A stretch of 64,000 bases of DNA, taken from contig OZ251980.1 of NCBI GenBank assembly GCA_965246745.1, positions 248,001-312,000 on the forward strand. Reading direction: 5' to 3'. Of the stretch, positions 8,354-17,094 are shown piece after piece. Source of the stretch: JANXMY01 sp965246745 (GTDB lineage: Bacteria; Armatimonadota; Armatimonadia; Armatimonadales; Capsulimonadaceae). The first letter of the stretch is position 1. Each line of letters starts with the position of its first letter. The position numbers and the translations under genes are program-made. The notes beneath the pieces were generated by a model. That model saw nothing but the letters and a program-made list of their open reading frames with translations, made no database searches and had not been told where the DNA came from.

Positions 8354-8752
8354 GAAGTCATCCGGGTGGCCGCTGCGCGTGCCGCCGGGCGCGAGGCAGA
8401 GGAAAGTCCGGACTCCACAGGGCAGCGATGCCGGCTAACGGCCGGGCGGGGCGACCCGCCGGAAAGTGCCACAGAAACATACCGCCCCGCGTGCCTGCAA
8501 AGACGCGCCGGGGTAAGGGCGAAATGGTGCGGTCCTTCGGGACTTAAAGTAAGAGCGCACCGGGTTCGCGGAAACGCGGACGCCGGGTAAACCCCATCGG
8601 GAGCAAGGCAGGAGGGCGCGGCTTGAACCCCTTCGCCCTCGCCTGGAATGGCAAGGGGCGACGCGCCTGCGAACGCCGCTTGAGGCAGTCAGCAATGGCT
8701 GTCCCAGAGAGATGGCCACACAAACACAGAACCCGGCTTACAGGGTGACTTC
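8354..8752 (+). ncRNA. rnpB: RNase P RNA, bacterial type A
   Basis: The catalytic RNA that trims tRNA 5' leaders. The universally conserved blocks are all present in order: GAGGAAAGTCCGGACTCC (P4 5' side region), ACAGAAACATACCGCC, GGTAAGGGCGAAATGGTGCG, TAAGAGCGCACCG, GTAAACCCCAT followed by GGAGCAAG, and ACAGAACCCGGCTTACAG near the 3' end. Helix P1 pairs 8354-8363 with 8743-8752. The length (399 nt) is normal for type A. A promoter precedes it directly and a strong hairpin follows at 8763. Confidence 0.97.
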
Positions 8753-8762
8753 GCAGAACAAA

Positions 8763-8796
8763 GCGCCGCCCGGCCAGTGATGACCGGGCGGCGCTT
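8763..8796. terminator. Hairpin between rnpB and the convergent nuclease gene
   Basis: GCGCCGCCCGG and its complement CCGGGCGGCGC enclose a 10-base loop. There is only a weak T tract after it on either strand. It lies between converging transcripts and probably terminates both. Confidence 0.65.
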
Positions 8797-8810
8797 GCTG
8801 GTCTTTGTTC

Positions 8811-9677
8811 TCAATCCTCCCGCATCGGCTCCACATCAAATTTGTCTTCCAAGCCGTTCGCGATAATATCCGCCGACAGCCTTTGCCGGTACTCCGCGCC
8901 CTGTTCTTTGACGAAAAATACACACTTTTTAGCGCGAACTGCAAGCGCTGCGTATTCGTTCGCCTCGGACAAGACAAAATTGATGTACAAGCCTGAGTCC
9001 GGTCTTGCCTCGGCAGAGTTATCGGGCAGCCGCCGGCTTAACGTGTCGCATGACATCATCTGCTCCGTTGCGCTTCGGTCGGTCGGATCGCGGCGCGGCT
9101 TGTTCAAGAAACGGCTGTTGAGGTCATTCGTTTTTGAGATATACGGATAGAGTTCCGCCCGGTCATTGCACTGCGCCGGAAAGATCGTCAGCCCTTCTTT
9201 CGCCATTTTCTGGATTTTCGGACCCGGCACCTGCGCGTTGATCTGGCACAGCAAAATCCCCTGCACTTTGAGATTGAACCCGCGCGGCAGATGCTCCTTG
9301 AACTCCGCTTTCAGCCTATCGGCGAGTGACTTGATTTGGTCCAAGCCATGCTCAAGTTTTTTGTTGTCCCTACTTTTCATCTCAATGATTGTGCAGAGGC
9401 AGCCGTCGCCGTGGAAATAAAGGGCTAAATAATCAGGGCGCGGAGCATCGGCTTCAAAGATCGGGAAGCGCTGATTGTCTATGTGAATCAGCAGGCAGAT
9501 TCCAGGCTCCCCTTTTTGGCGGCTGACACTGAACTTGACGCCGCTTTCCGCCGGAACCGACAGCTTTTCCAGGGTTCGGAAGACCAAAAGATTTTCCAGA
9601 AAATTGAACTGGTCGGTGTCCAGGGGGCCGTCTTTACTGGCCCGAAGTTTTTGCAGGCTTGCGGGTCGTTTTAGCAC
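8811..9677 (-). CDS. PD-(D/E)XK-type nuclease, partner of the adjacent AAA ATPase
   Basis: I place the start at GTG 9677 (288 residues); an upstream ATG at 9767 would push the reading far into the ATPase gene. The core shows RPDYLALYFHGD followed by CTIIEMKSR, that is Asp82, Glu99 and Lys101, the D-x(n)-E-x-K arrangement of restriction-endonuclease-like nucleases. A C-terminal part from about 210 holds a predicted alpha/beta segment with no recognised motif. It overlaps the end of the ATPase gene by 44 bp, which implies coupled translation. Together they resemble two-gene ATPase-nuclease defence modules; this role is inference. No assigned family name. Confidence 0.65.
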   Translation of the reverse strand: MLKRPASLQKLRASKDGPLDTDQFNFLENLLVFRTLEKLSVPAESGVKFSVSRQKGEPGICLLIHIDNQRFPIFEADAPRPDYLALYFHGDGCLCTIIEMKSRDNKKLEHGLDQIKSLADRLKAEFKEHLPRGFNLKVQGILLCQINAQVPGPKIQKMAKEGLTIFPAQCNDRAELYPYISKTNDLNSRFLNKPRRDPTDRSATEQMMSCDTLSRRLPDNSAEARPDSGLYINFVLSEANEYAALAVRAKKCVFFVKEQGAEYRQRLSADIIANGLEDKFDVEPMRED

Positions 9678-11073
9678 GTTCCGGCGTGTGTCCTTCCTCG
9701 TAGATTTGAAAGAACTTCTGCTGCAATTCGCCGGAAACATCGCTGAGCGTGTCCCAGCGAATTCCATAGTCCGGGTCTTTGAGCGAATGCAGTTGATTGT
9801 CCCGCATCTCGTAAGCGCTGATTTGGTCCATGTCCAGTAGAGCCGCTGAGTCCCCTAAATAGAGCGACTTGGCCTGCTTGCGCTTGGCTGCCGCTGAGAC
9901 TTCTGTGGCCTGCGCCAAGTTGTTTAGGTGGGCCATGATGTAGGGGCTATGCGTCGTCAGCAGCACATAAACCCCTTCGTTGACCAGCATCGCCAGCACT
10001 TCCAGCAGCTTTGCCTGCGACTCCGGGTGCAGATTCATCTCCGGCTCATCTATAATCAGCAGATCGCCTTTCGAGGCCCGGTAACGCAGGTACAGCAATA
10101 ACGGCGCAAGCTGCTTGATGGAAGACGAAGCATTGTACAAGTCAATGTTCAGACCGCCGCCGACATCCACCATAATCTCCTGACCGCCTAGCGCCGTCGC
10201 CCGGAAGTTGATCTTGTTGCCGTTCTGAATGCTGTTTTCAATGTCAGTCGCAAGCTTACCCATGCCGTTCTGTGGAAAAGGCTTAGTCTCTGTCTCAATC
10301 TCAAACAGCAATTCCAGGAAATCCTCAATCGGCTGCGGGTAGCGTACTTCCCCAGCCTCTTTCAGCAAGTCTACCTGACGCTTCGATGTTTCACGGCTGC
10401 TGAATAACCGGCGCTGGGCATCCAGCATAAGTTTTAGCCGCCGATTGGCAAGCACTTTGTAGGTGATCACAAAAGCATTGCGTTCGGCAGGCAGAAGGTA
10501 AGGGTGTCCAAAAAGCTTGGTTCGCAGAGCAAAATCTAATACCAAGCTAGCTTCATGGCGAAAAGCTCCGCGTATTCTGTTCACTTCGCCAGTATTTTTT
10601 GCCTCAAGGCCAACACCCTTTATGGAAGTCAACAATAATGTATCGCCCTTGACTGATAACGCGAGGGGACCGATGTTGGACACATTCATCGTTGTCTCCA
10701 ACAGGGACGCAAGCAGGTCGTTGAACTCCTCTTTCGATACAGCTACTTGATACTGGGTGTTGGAAAACAGAGTATTACTAGAGTCTTGGTAAAAATTTGC
10801 TAACCCTCTTGCGAAATCTTCGATAAAACGCTGGTTCTGAGCTGTAAAAGCTTCCCGCAAAGAAGCTACTTCAACGGACATTGATCCGTCAGCGTGGCCT
10901 TTAAGCTGCAAATCACTCCCATAAGCGACATTGACTAGGCTTTGCCACAATCCATAAACCGAGTAGGCAATATAGGTTTTATTGGAGTTGTTTGGCCCAA
11001 TGATAACCGTCATCGGCTTTAGGTCGAGTTCGGTTTCTTTGATCTTGCCTAAGTTATGGAAACGTATATTCAT
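9634..11073 (-). CDS. AAA/ABC-type ATPase (AAA_15/AAA_21-like), OLD-like without TOPRIM
   Basis: 479 residues. Walker A is GPNNSNKTY (about 26-34), unusual in having Asn where Gly normally precedes Lys. Walker B is LLIIDEPEMNLHPESQ, followed by the switch His in LLTTHSPYIMAHL. The central region (about 60-330) is helical, as in the SMC/Rad50-like ATPases that act with nucleases. No TOPRIM domain follows, so it is not a complete OLD nuclease; the nuclease is supplied by the next gene, which it overlaps. Base composition is a little lower in G+C than in the neighbours, consistent with an acquired module. Confidence 0.82.
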   Translation of the reverse strand: MNIRFHNLGKIKETELDLKPMTVIIGPNNSNKTYIAYSVYGLWQSLVNVAYGSDLQLKGHADGSMSVEVASLREAFTAQNQRFIEDFARGLANFYQDSSNTLFSNTQYQVAVSKEEFNDLLASLLETTMNVSNIGPLALSVKGDTLLLTSIKGVGLEAKNTGEVNRIRGAFRHEASLVLDFALRTKLFGHPYLLPAERNAFVITYKVLANRRLKLMLDAQRRLFSSRETSKRQVDLLKEAGEVRYPQPIEDFLELLFEIETETKPFPQNGMGKLATDIENSIQNGNKINFRATALGGQEIMVDVGGGLNIDLYNASSSIKQLAPLLLYLRYRASKGDLLIIDEPEMNLHPESQAKLLEVLAMLVNEGVYVLLTTHSPYIMAHLNNLAQATEVSAAAKRKQAKSLYLGDSAALLDMDQISAYEMRDNQLHSLKDPDYGIRWDTLSDVSGELQQKFFQIYEEGHTPERAKTTRKPAKTSGQ

Positions 11074-11125
11074 CAGCAGTTCTCCAAGCGTTCTCTCGTC
11101 TCTATCTTACCTCGTTTTGACCTAA

Positions 11126-11166
11126 GACGCAAAAAAGCCGCCGCGCCAGTTACGGCGCGGCGGCTT
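11126..11166 (-). terminator. Rho-independent terminator
   Basis: On the minus strand GCCGCCGCGCC, a 5-base loop, its complement and then a run of T form a classic terminator. The hairpin closes the transcript of the exported OB-repeat protein gene (11181-12224). Confidence 0.85.
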
Positions 11167-11180
11167 ATGCTGCCTGGAAG

Positions 11181-12224
11181 CTAATGATCGGCAGGCATCA
11201 GAAAGCCGACTTTCCAGGTGCGGGTGAAGTGCAGGCGCTTGTCTAAGGTCTGAAAGCGGGCGGCGTCTTCGGGCGTAAGCTGGACGGCGTCTTTGGCGGG
11301 GCCGAGGACGGCTTGGGCGGTTAAAATCAGCGGGTTGGTGCCGCCGACGCCGGACGCCGCCGAGTCCACGGTCCAGTAGTAGCGGACGATGGACTCTTCC
11401 TGCACTTCATCGGGGGTCGGGACATGCGAGCGGTCGGGATACAGCAGCGACGGGTCGGGCAGGGACGCGTAGATCGCCGGGGCGGGCGAGCGGCTGATGC
11501 TCGGAAGCGACCGGCAGTCAACCAGCAGGCCAGTGTAGGCGTCCATGTTTTCAGGGGCGGCGACCGGCGCGGAGGCCGCCGGGGCGGGAGCGTCGAGGGG
11601 CGGCAGGACACGGATACGGTCGGCTTCGACCAGCCCGCCGGGCTGGAGGACGCCGACCAAATGGACCCGCATGCCGTGGGCCAAATCCGAGGTTACGCCG
11701 GCCCGCTCGGTGCCGCGCAGAATAATATCGGTCTGGCGCGTGTCCGCCGTGTACCGCTTGTCGTCGTCGCCCAGCAGCGTCACCTGCGAGTGCGCCGCGT
11801 CCACGTCCCGCACCAGCGCATCCAGAGTAAGCTGCGGCCCGGCGGCGGCAACTGCCGCCGGGACCGGCGCGATCACTTGGACGGGGGCGGGATCGGCGAG
11901 AACGCTGAGATGGTCGGCTTCGAGCAGGTTGCGGCCCAGCAGCGTCCCGGCCACCCGGACGTGCATTCCGCGCATCAGAGTGGCCGTGTCGCCGGGCCGG
12001 CTGCCGGGCAGCTTGATGTCCGCGCCGTAGGCGTCCACCACATACCGATGGTCATCGGACCCGCCGACCACCATCCGGTCCTCGCTGACCGACTGCACCG
12101 TGCCGGTGACGACAAAGTGCTCGGACTGCTGAAACGGCGTCACATCGTCGTCTGCGCGGGCTGAAAGCGCCGCCAGCGAAAAAAGTCCCAGCGCGAGGCA
12201 GAAGCCCCCCGTGATTTTCTGCAT
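11181..12224 (-). CDS. Exported protein with two OB-like repeats and a C-terminal FlgT/LPP20-like domain
   Basis: 347 residues with an N-terminal signal peptide (core about 6-20, cleavage after ARA). Two similar segments follow: VVTGTVQSVSEDRMVV...LLEADHLSVL (about 38-108) and ALVRDVDAAHSQVTLL...LVEADRIRVL (about 135-208). Both have the beta-rich, OB-fold pattern seen in DUF5666-type periplasmic proteins. The last part begins YTGLLVDCRSLPSI, like LPP20/FlgT C-terminal domains. Function unknown. It starts divergently from the DUF1772-like gene and has its own terminator. Confidence 0.72.
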   Translation of the reverse strand: MQKITGGFCLALGLFSLAALSARADDDVTPFQQSEHFVVTGTVQSVSEDRMVVGGSDDHRYVVDAYGADIKLPGSRPGDTATLMRGMHVRVAGTLLGRNLLEADHLSVLADPAPVQVIAPVPAAVAAAGPQLTLDALVRDVDAAHSQVTLLGDDDKRYTADTRQTDIILRGTERAGVTSDLAHGMRVHLVGVLQPGGLVEADRIRVLPPLDAPAPAASAPVAAPENMDAYTGLLVDCRSLPSISRSPAPAIYASLPDPSLLYPDRSHVPTPDEVQEESIVRYYWTVDSAASGVGGTNPLILTAQAVLGPAKDAVQLTPEDAARFQTLDKRLHFTRTWKVGFLMPADH

Positions 12225-12304
12225 GATTTTTGCCTTTCCATTCCAAAAACGCCCCGAAAATAATAGGTATTATCGGTTCATTATACAGCACTTTGGAGGC
12301 TATA

Positions 12305-12787
12305 ATGAGATACCGATACACGATGAGCCGTTTAATTCTGGAATTTGTGAATTTGTTCTTTGCCGGCATTCTGGCGGGCCTGGAAGTCGCGGCCCACTAC
12401 GGCTTCCACGGCCCCACGGCGGCGCTGGGCGAGACGCCGCAGCTTGTGCTGCGGCAGGGCGTAATCCGCCGGCTGCGCTGGCTCGTGCCGGCGTTTTTCG
12501 GCCCGACCCTGCTGTCCGGCGTCGCCCTGACGGTGCGGGACGGCGCGGCCCCCGGCGCAGTGTTTCGCCTTGCGGCCCTGCTGGCGCTGGCGCTCTGGAT
12601 TGGGGTACGGATTGTCGGCACGGTGCCGGTCAACGCGGCAACGCTCGACTGGGACCCGAGCAGCCCGCCGCCGGGCTGGCGGGAGAAGATCGCCAAAACC
12701 GAACAGTTCCATATCATCGGCGCTTGGGCCGCCCTGCTGGCCTTTGCCTGCTTTCTTCTGGCCTCGGCCCTGCGGCTTGCTCATTGA
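12305..12787 (+). CDS. DUF1772-like integral membrane protein
   Basis: 160 residues from the ATG at 12305, which has a good ribosome binding site (GGAGG, 12295-12299); an earlier in-frame ATG at 12230 has none. Four hydrophobic helices are visible (about 10-28, 57-72, 80-97, 138-155). Between helices 3 and 4 lies PVNAATLDWDPSSPPPGWR, close to the conserved loop of DUF1772/anthrone oxygenase-like proteins. The family has no settled bacterial function. It converges on mtnP. Confidence 0.7.
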   Translation: MRYRYTMSRLILEFVNLFFAGILAGLEVAAHYGFHGPTAALGETPQLVLRQGVIRRLRWLVPAFFGPTLLSGVALTVRDGAAPGAVFRLAALLALALWIGVRIVGTVPVNAATLDWDPSSPPPGWREKIAKTEQFHIIGAWAALLAFACFLLASALRLAH

Positions 12788-12790
12788 CCT

Positions 12791-13525
12791 TTACACCGCG
12801 TGCGCGGCCCGCAGGAGCCAGGCGGCGAGGGCGGGGCGGTTTTTTGCCATTTCAGCCTCGACTTCGGCGTGGGACAGCGGGGTCTCTGTCACTAGTCCCG
12901 TGCCGTAGTTGGTGACAAGGGCGACCCCGGCGTAGCGCAGGCCGGCTTCGCGGCACAAAACAGCTTCGGGAGCGCCGGTCATGCCGACCACCGAGCCGCC
13001 CCACGACGCAAACAAGCGCACTTCGGCGGGGGTCTCGTAGCGCGGCCCCGACGTGCACAGGTAAGTGCCGTGCGAGTGGACGCAGGCGGCAAGCGCAGGC
13101 GGCAGGGTTTCAAGGAGAATGCCGCGCAGGCCGGGGTCGTAGGGGTGCACAAAGTCGGTGTGCTTGACTTGGCCCGGCTCAGAGAAAAATGTCACGATTT
13201 CCCCTTTGGTCACATCGAGAAAGTCGTCGAGCACAACAAAGTCGCCGGGGGCGATCTCGGGCCGCAGGGAGCCGACGGCAGTGGTGGCGAACACGGCCTC
13301 GGCGTTCAAATCGCGCAGGGCGGCGATGTTGGCCCGGTGGTTGATCCGGTGCGGCGGCAGGGAATGGCCCGCGCCGTGCCGGGCGAGAAACAGCACAGTC
13401 AGGTCGTCGGCCAGAACGGTGCGGGTCAGTGACGCCGCCCCGTACTCGGTGTCTGCGACTTCGGGGACTCCGGCCGCAAGCGCGTCGCCGAAGCCCGTCC
13501 CCCCGATGATTGCCACTGTACGCAT
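12791..13525 (-). CDS. mtnP: S-methyl-5'-thioadenosine phosphorylase
   Basis: 244 residues from the ATG at 13525. It cleaves methylthioadenosine with phosphate to adenine and methylthioribose-1-phosphate in methionine salvage. It shows the family marks: AIIGGTGFGDAL (phosphate loop), FLARHGAGH with the phosphate-binding Arg-His, CTSGPRYETPAEVR and VVGMTGAPEAVLCREAGL. A purine nucleoside phosphorylase relative is the main alternative, but the length and GTGF/PRYET pattern fit MtnP. Upstream of the start a GGGAGAG serves as binding site. It is divergent from the YfhO-like gene. Confidence 0.88.
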   Translation of the reverse strand: MRTVAIIGGTGFGDALAAGVPEVADTEYGAASLTRTVLADDLTVLFLARHGAGHSLPPHRINHRANIAALRDLNAEAVFATTAVGSLRPEIAPGDFVVLDDFLDVTKGEIVTFFSEPGQVKHTDFVHPYDPGLRGILLETLPPALAACVHSHGTYLCTSGPRYETPAEVRLFASWGGSVVGMTGAPEAVLCREAGLRYAGVALVTNYGTGLVTETPLSHAEVEAEMAKNRPALAAWLLRAAHAV

Positions 13526-13561
13526 TGACAAAGTGTTCTCTCCCGTGACATACTTGGTGCC

Positions 13562-15772
13562 GTGCGCTTTTCCGCCGACAGCTCTGCAAGCTCCCCTCAT
13601 TCTACACCAAAAACGCGCCCTCGGCAAGCGCGGCTTTTCGCCGCCGCGCTGCTGCTTGGACTGACGGTGGTTTATTTTTGGCGTCAAGTGGCTGGGGGGC
13701 AGGCGCTCTACTGGGGCGACATCGGCCTGTACTTTGCGCCGATGACGGACTTCTTGAAGCAAAACTTAAATGCGGGCCGAGTGCCGCTGTGGAACCCGCT
13801 GATTTTGTGCGGGACGCCGTTTGTCGGCAACCCGCAGGCGTGGCCGCTGTACCCGCTGACCGCCCTGCTGCCGTTTGTGTCCGCCGCGCAGTTTCTGAAT
13901 CTCACCGTGGCGCTGCATGTCTGGATAGCGGGCCTCGGGACTTATGCGTTTGCCCGGCGTGCGCTCGCGCTCGGCGTCGCGCCGGCGCTGCTGGCCGCCG
14001 TGGCGTTTATGTTCGGCGGGCAGCTTGTGTCGAAGGAACAGTTCCCGAACATGGTGCAGGCGTCCGCCTGGCTGCCCTGGATTTTGCTGTTCCTGTATCG
14101 CCTGCTCCGAACCCGCCGCGTCTCGGCGGCGCTTGCGCTGGGCACGGTTTTGGGCTTGCAGCTTCTCGCCGCCCATGTGCAGATGACGCTGCTGACGCTG
14201 TATCTGGCGCTGGGCTACGGGGTATTTTTGGGTCTTGGCCCCCCCGCCCCAATTCTGGGGAGCCGGAAAAGAGAGGAACCAAGCCGCCCGCGGGTCCAAT
14301 CTGTATTGCTCCCCAGAATTGGGGCGGGGGGGCTTTTCCTTCTGGCTCTTTTCGTCGCCTGCGGCCTGGCGCTGGGGCAGCTTTTGCCGACGCTGGCCTT
14401 GTTCCGGGACGCCGCGCGGCACCATCTGTCGTTTGCGGTGGTGGACCGCTTTTACCTGCCGCTCGATCAGCTCGGCAATTTTGTCCTGCCGAACGGGCAC
14501 GGCAGTCCGTTCGGTGGAAATTGGACCGGGCGGGGAAACGCGTGGGAAACGTGCTGCTATGTCGGCATCGCCCCGTTTGCGCTGGCGTTTTGGGGCGGCC
14601 TGAGCGGGCTGCGACGCCCGGCGTCGCGCGAGGCGAAGTTCTGGCTTGGCGTTTTTTGGGTGAGCCTGTGGCTGGCGCTCGGCGGGCGGGGCGGATTGTA
14701 CCATCTCGCTTATTTCGTCCTGCCGGGCGTTCGGTCGTTCCATGACCCCGCCCGGTGCCTGCTTCCGGCCTGCTTTGCCCTGGCGCTGCTGGCCGGAATG
14801 GGCTTGGAGCGCCTGCCGTTGCGGGCCAAGTCTCTTGCGGCGGCCGGGCTGATCGGACTGGCCTTTCTCGACCTCGCGCATTTCGGGCAGACCCTGTACC
14901 CGCTGGCGGACCCGGCGAGTTTGTCGCCGCGCTCGCCGAATATCGCGCGGGTGCTGGCCGACCCGGATGTGTCGGCGCACCAAGCGCGGGTGCTGGCTCC
15001 GACTAATGGGGTCTGGCTGCGATTTACAAATTACAAAGACTTCGAGCAGGCCGTGCCGGAGTATCAAGCGCGGTGGGCAGACACGCTGACCCCGAACTTG
15101 ACGATGCCCTACGGCATTTCGGACGCATTCGGGTATGAACCCGTGGCGCTCCGAAACGCGGAAACGGCGGCGGGAAATGCCGCGCGGGCGTTTGACCCGA
15201 AGGCGACGGCGGTGCAGAAGTCCGACGCAGCCGCGCTGAGCGGGGCGCTCGGAGTCAAGTATGTCGCGCTGGTCCGGGTGTCGCCGCCGGAAGGCAGCCT
15301 GCCGGGCCTTGCCGCCGTCCGCGCCGCCCCCACCCTGTCCCCGCCGGGGCAGCACAGCGGCCCGGAAGCGTCGGTGTACCTGTCGCGCAACCGGCGCTGG
15401 CAGCCCCGAGCGCATTTGGAAAATTCGCTGTCGCCTGTGACGCTGACCGACGACGGCCCCGACCGGGTCTCGCTGACGTTTCGGACAGCGGCCCCCGACA
15501 CGCTGATTTTGGAGGACACGCAGGCGGCAGGCTGGACGGCGATGCTTGACAGCCGCCCGGTCCCGATTGAAACTTATCACGGCTGCCTGCGGGCAGTCGC
15601 CGTGCCCGCCGCCGGGCCGCACACGCTGGTGTTTACCTACGCCCCCACCCCGTTTCGGCTCGGGCTGTACGGGTCGCTTTTGACCCTGGCGGGCCTTTTC
15701 GGATTTGCCGGCTTTGCGCTGGCAAGAAAACTTGCCGGGCGGGAAGGAATCGCCGCCCGCCGCGACGAATAA
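13562..15772 (+). CDS. YfhO-like polytopic membrane protein carrying an in-frame palindrome insertion
   Basis: 736 residues, about ten to twelve hydrophobic helices in the N-terminal 470 residues and a soluble beta-rich end (from about 600). The opening after helix 1 (GDIGLYFAPMTDFLKQNLNA, then WNPLILCGTPFVGNPQ) is the signature of bacterial YfhO/GT-C-like membrane proteins, thought to modify envelope glycans or lipids. Residues about 226-258 (PPAPILGSRKREEP... to LPRIGAGG) are encoded by a palindromic element (14238-14333) that lies between two hydrophobic stretches and keeps the frame. The GTG at 13562 is the first available start; a later start is possible. Confidence 0.8.
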   Translation: MRFSADSSASSPHSTPKTRPRQARLFAAALLLGLTVVYFWRQVAGGQALYWGDIGLYFAPMTDFLKQNLNAGRVPLWNPLILCGTPFVGNPQAWPLYPLTALLPFVSAAQFLNLTVALHVWIAGLGTYAFARRALALGVAPALLAAVAFMFGGQLVSKEQFPNMVQASAWLPWILLFLYRLLRTRRVSAALALGTVLGLQLLAAHVQMTLLTLYLALGYGVFLGLGPPAPILGSRKREEPSRPRVQSVLLPRIGAGGLFLLALFVACGLALGQLLPTLALFRDAARHHLSFAVVDRFYLPLDQLGNFVLPNGHGSPFGGNWTGRGNAWETCCYVGIAPFALAFWGGLSGLRRPASREAKFWLGVFWVSLWLALGGRGGLYHLAYFVLPGVRSFHDPARCLLPACFALALLAGMGLERLPLRAKSLAAAGLIGLAFLDLAHFGQTLYPLADPASLSPRSPNIARVLADPDVSAHQARVLAPTNGVWLRFTNYKDFEQAVPEYQARWADTLTPNLTMPYGISDAFGYEPVALRNAETAAGNAARAFDPKATAVQKSDAAALSGALGVKYVALVRVSPPEGSLPGLAAVRAAPTLSPPGQHSGPEASVYLSRNRRWQPRAHLENSLSPVTLTDDGPDRVSLTFRTAAPDTLILEDTQAAGWTAMLDSRPVPIETYHGCLRAVAVPAAGPHTLVFTYAPTPFRLGLYGSLLTLAGLFGFAGFALARKLAGREGIAARRDE
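14238..14333. repeat. Palindromic element, family A, inside a coding sequence
   Basis: Perfect 26 bp inverted arms (14238-14263, ending CCCCAATTCTGGGGAGC, and 14308-14333) enclose 44 bp. The whole is 96 bp, divisible by three, and is read through in the YfhO-like gene. Related copies lie at 17095-17216, 51156-51259 and 52145-52242. Confidence 0.92.
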
Positions 15773-15811
15773 GCCTTCCAATCCGCTTCCGGGCAATGCC
15801 GCCCCGACCCT

Positions 15812-15849
15812 TTTTCACACCGACTCTTTGTTTTCACACCGACTCTTTG
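15812..15849. repeat. Tandem 19 bp duplication upstream of the livK-like gene
   Basis: TTTTCACACCGACTCTTTG occurs twice back to back (15812-15830 and 15831-15849), directly before the ribosome binding site of the next gene. Confidence 0.9.
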
Positions 15850-15863
15850 AAGGAACTGAATTC

Positions 15864-17090
15864 ATGCCTAATCCCTGCGCCTCTGCGCGTCTTTTCGCCT
15901 GCCTCGCCGCGCCTGCTGCCGTTTTCGCGCTTCTCGCGGGCGGCTGCGCCAACAAAACTGCAAACACGTCCGGCACCTCCTCCGTGGGCGGCGCAAACAC
16001 GATCACCCTCGGCGAGTACGGCTCGCTGACCGGCGACAAGTCCACATTCGGCCACTCCACGGACAACGGCGCACAGCTTGCAATCAAAGCCGTCAACGCG
16101 GCGGGCGGCGTCAACGGCAAAATGCTGACGGTGGATGTGCAGGACGACGGCGGGACTCCCGACGGGGCCTCAAACGTGGTCAAAAAAATCATCACCGGCA
16201 GCAAGCCGACGGCGGTGATCGGGGAAGTGGCGTCTACCCTGTCTATTCAAGCCGCGCCGATCTGCAATGCCGCCAAAGTGCCGATGATCTCGCCGTCGTC
16301 CACCAACCCGAAAGTCACCCAAACCGGCCCGTATGTGTTCCGGGTCTGCTTTATTGACCCGTTTCAGGGCACCGCCGCCGCGAAGTTCGCCGCCGGGACG
16401 CTGCATGCCAAGAAAGCCGCGATTCTAACCGATGCCGGCAACGATTATTCTATCGGCCTGACCAAGTTCTTCACGCAGAGCTTTCAGCAGGGCGGCGGGA
16501 CGATCACGCTGTCGCAGAACTACGGCAAAGACGATGTGGATTTTTCGTCGCAGCTCACGCAAATCAAAGCCACCAACCCGGATGTGCTGTATGTGCCGGG
16601 CTACTACGGCCAGGTCGGCCCGATTGCCAAGCAGGCGCGGGCCATCGGCCTGAACGTCCCGCTGCTCGGCGGCGACGGCTGGGATTCGCCGAAATTGGTG
16701 GAAGGCGCGGGCGGGCCGAACGCGGCCCTGGAAGGCTCCTACTTCACCAACCATTCGTCCATGAGCAACCCGGACCCGACGATCCAAAAGTTCGTCGCCG
16801 CCTACAAAGCCGCCTACGGGGGTCAGCAGCCCGACTCGCTGGCCGCGCTCGGCTACGACGCGGTCGGCGTTCTGGCCGATGCGATGAAGCGCCTCCCCGC
16901 TCCTGCGGACGGCGATTATGCGTCCCCCGCCTACCGCGCCGCGCTGCGGGATGCGATTGCGGGCACCCGCGGCTACAAAGGCGTCACCGGCACCATCACG
17001 ATCGGACCGGACCGCAACGCGGTCAAGCCTGCGGTCGTGCTGCAAATCCACGGCAGTGAGTTCAAATATGTGTCTACGGTGAACCCGTAG
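15864..17090 (+). CDS. livK: Branched-chain amino acid ABC transporter substrate-binding lipoprotein
   Basis: 408 residues from the ATG at 15864 (AAGGA about 9 bp before). Signal peptide with lipobox LLAGGC puts Cys at about residue 31, so it is a lipid-anchored binding protein. The mature part is a type I periplasmic binding fold: TITLGEYGSLTGDKSTFG, then GGVNGKMLTVDVQDDGGTPD, VIGEVASTLSIQAAPICNAA and a hinge pattern NYGKDDVDFSSQLTQIKA. It captures leucine-type or related amino acids for LivHM. It is followed by livH after a palindrome. The actual ligand cannot be read from sequence. Confidence 0.9.
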   Translation: MPNPCASARLFACLAAPAAVFALLAGGCANKTANTSGTSSVGGANTITLGEYGSLTGDKSTFGHSTDNGAQLAIKAVNAAGGVNGKMLTVDVQDDGGTPDGASNVVKKIITGSKPTAVIGEVASTLSIQAAPICNAAKVPMISPSSTNPKVTQTGPYVFRVCFIDPFQGTAAAKFAAGTLHAKKAAILTDAGNDYSIGLTKFFTQSFQQGGGTITLSQNYGKDDVDFSSQLTQIKATNPDVLYVPGYYGQVGPIAKQARAIGLNVPLLGGDGWDSPKLVEGAGGPNAALEGSYFTNHSSMSNPDPTIQKFVAAYKAAYGGQQPDSLAALGYDAVGVLADAMKRLPAPADGDYASPAYRAALRDAIAGTRGYKGVTGTITIGPDRNAVKPAVVLQIHGSEFKYVSTVNP

Positions 17091-17094
17091 CAAA

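Noticed and set aside
8357..8752. Protein frames across 8366-8719
   Set aside because: The region is the RNase P RNA gene with all conserved blocks.
12230..12304. Earlier ATG for the DUF1772-like gene
   Set aside because: No ribosome binding site there, and the ATG at 12305 has GGAGG at proper spacing; the earlier start would overlap the divergent gene's promoter.
13766..15796. 676-codon open frame antisense to the YfhO-like gene
   Set aside because: Gln/Arg-rich low-complexity product opposite a convincing membrane protein; shadow of third-position G+C.
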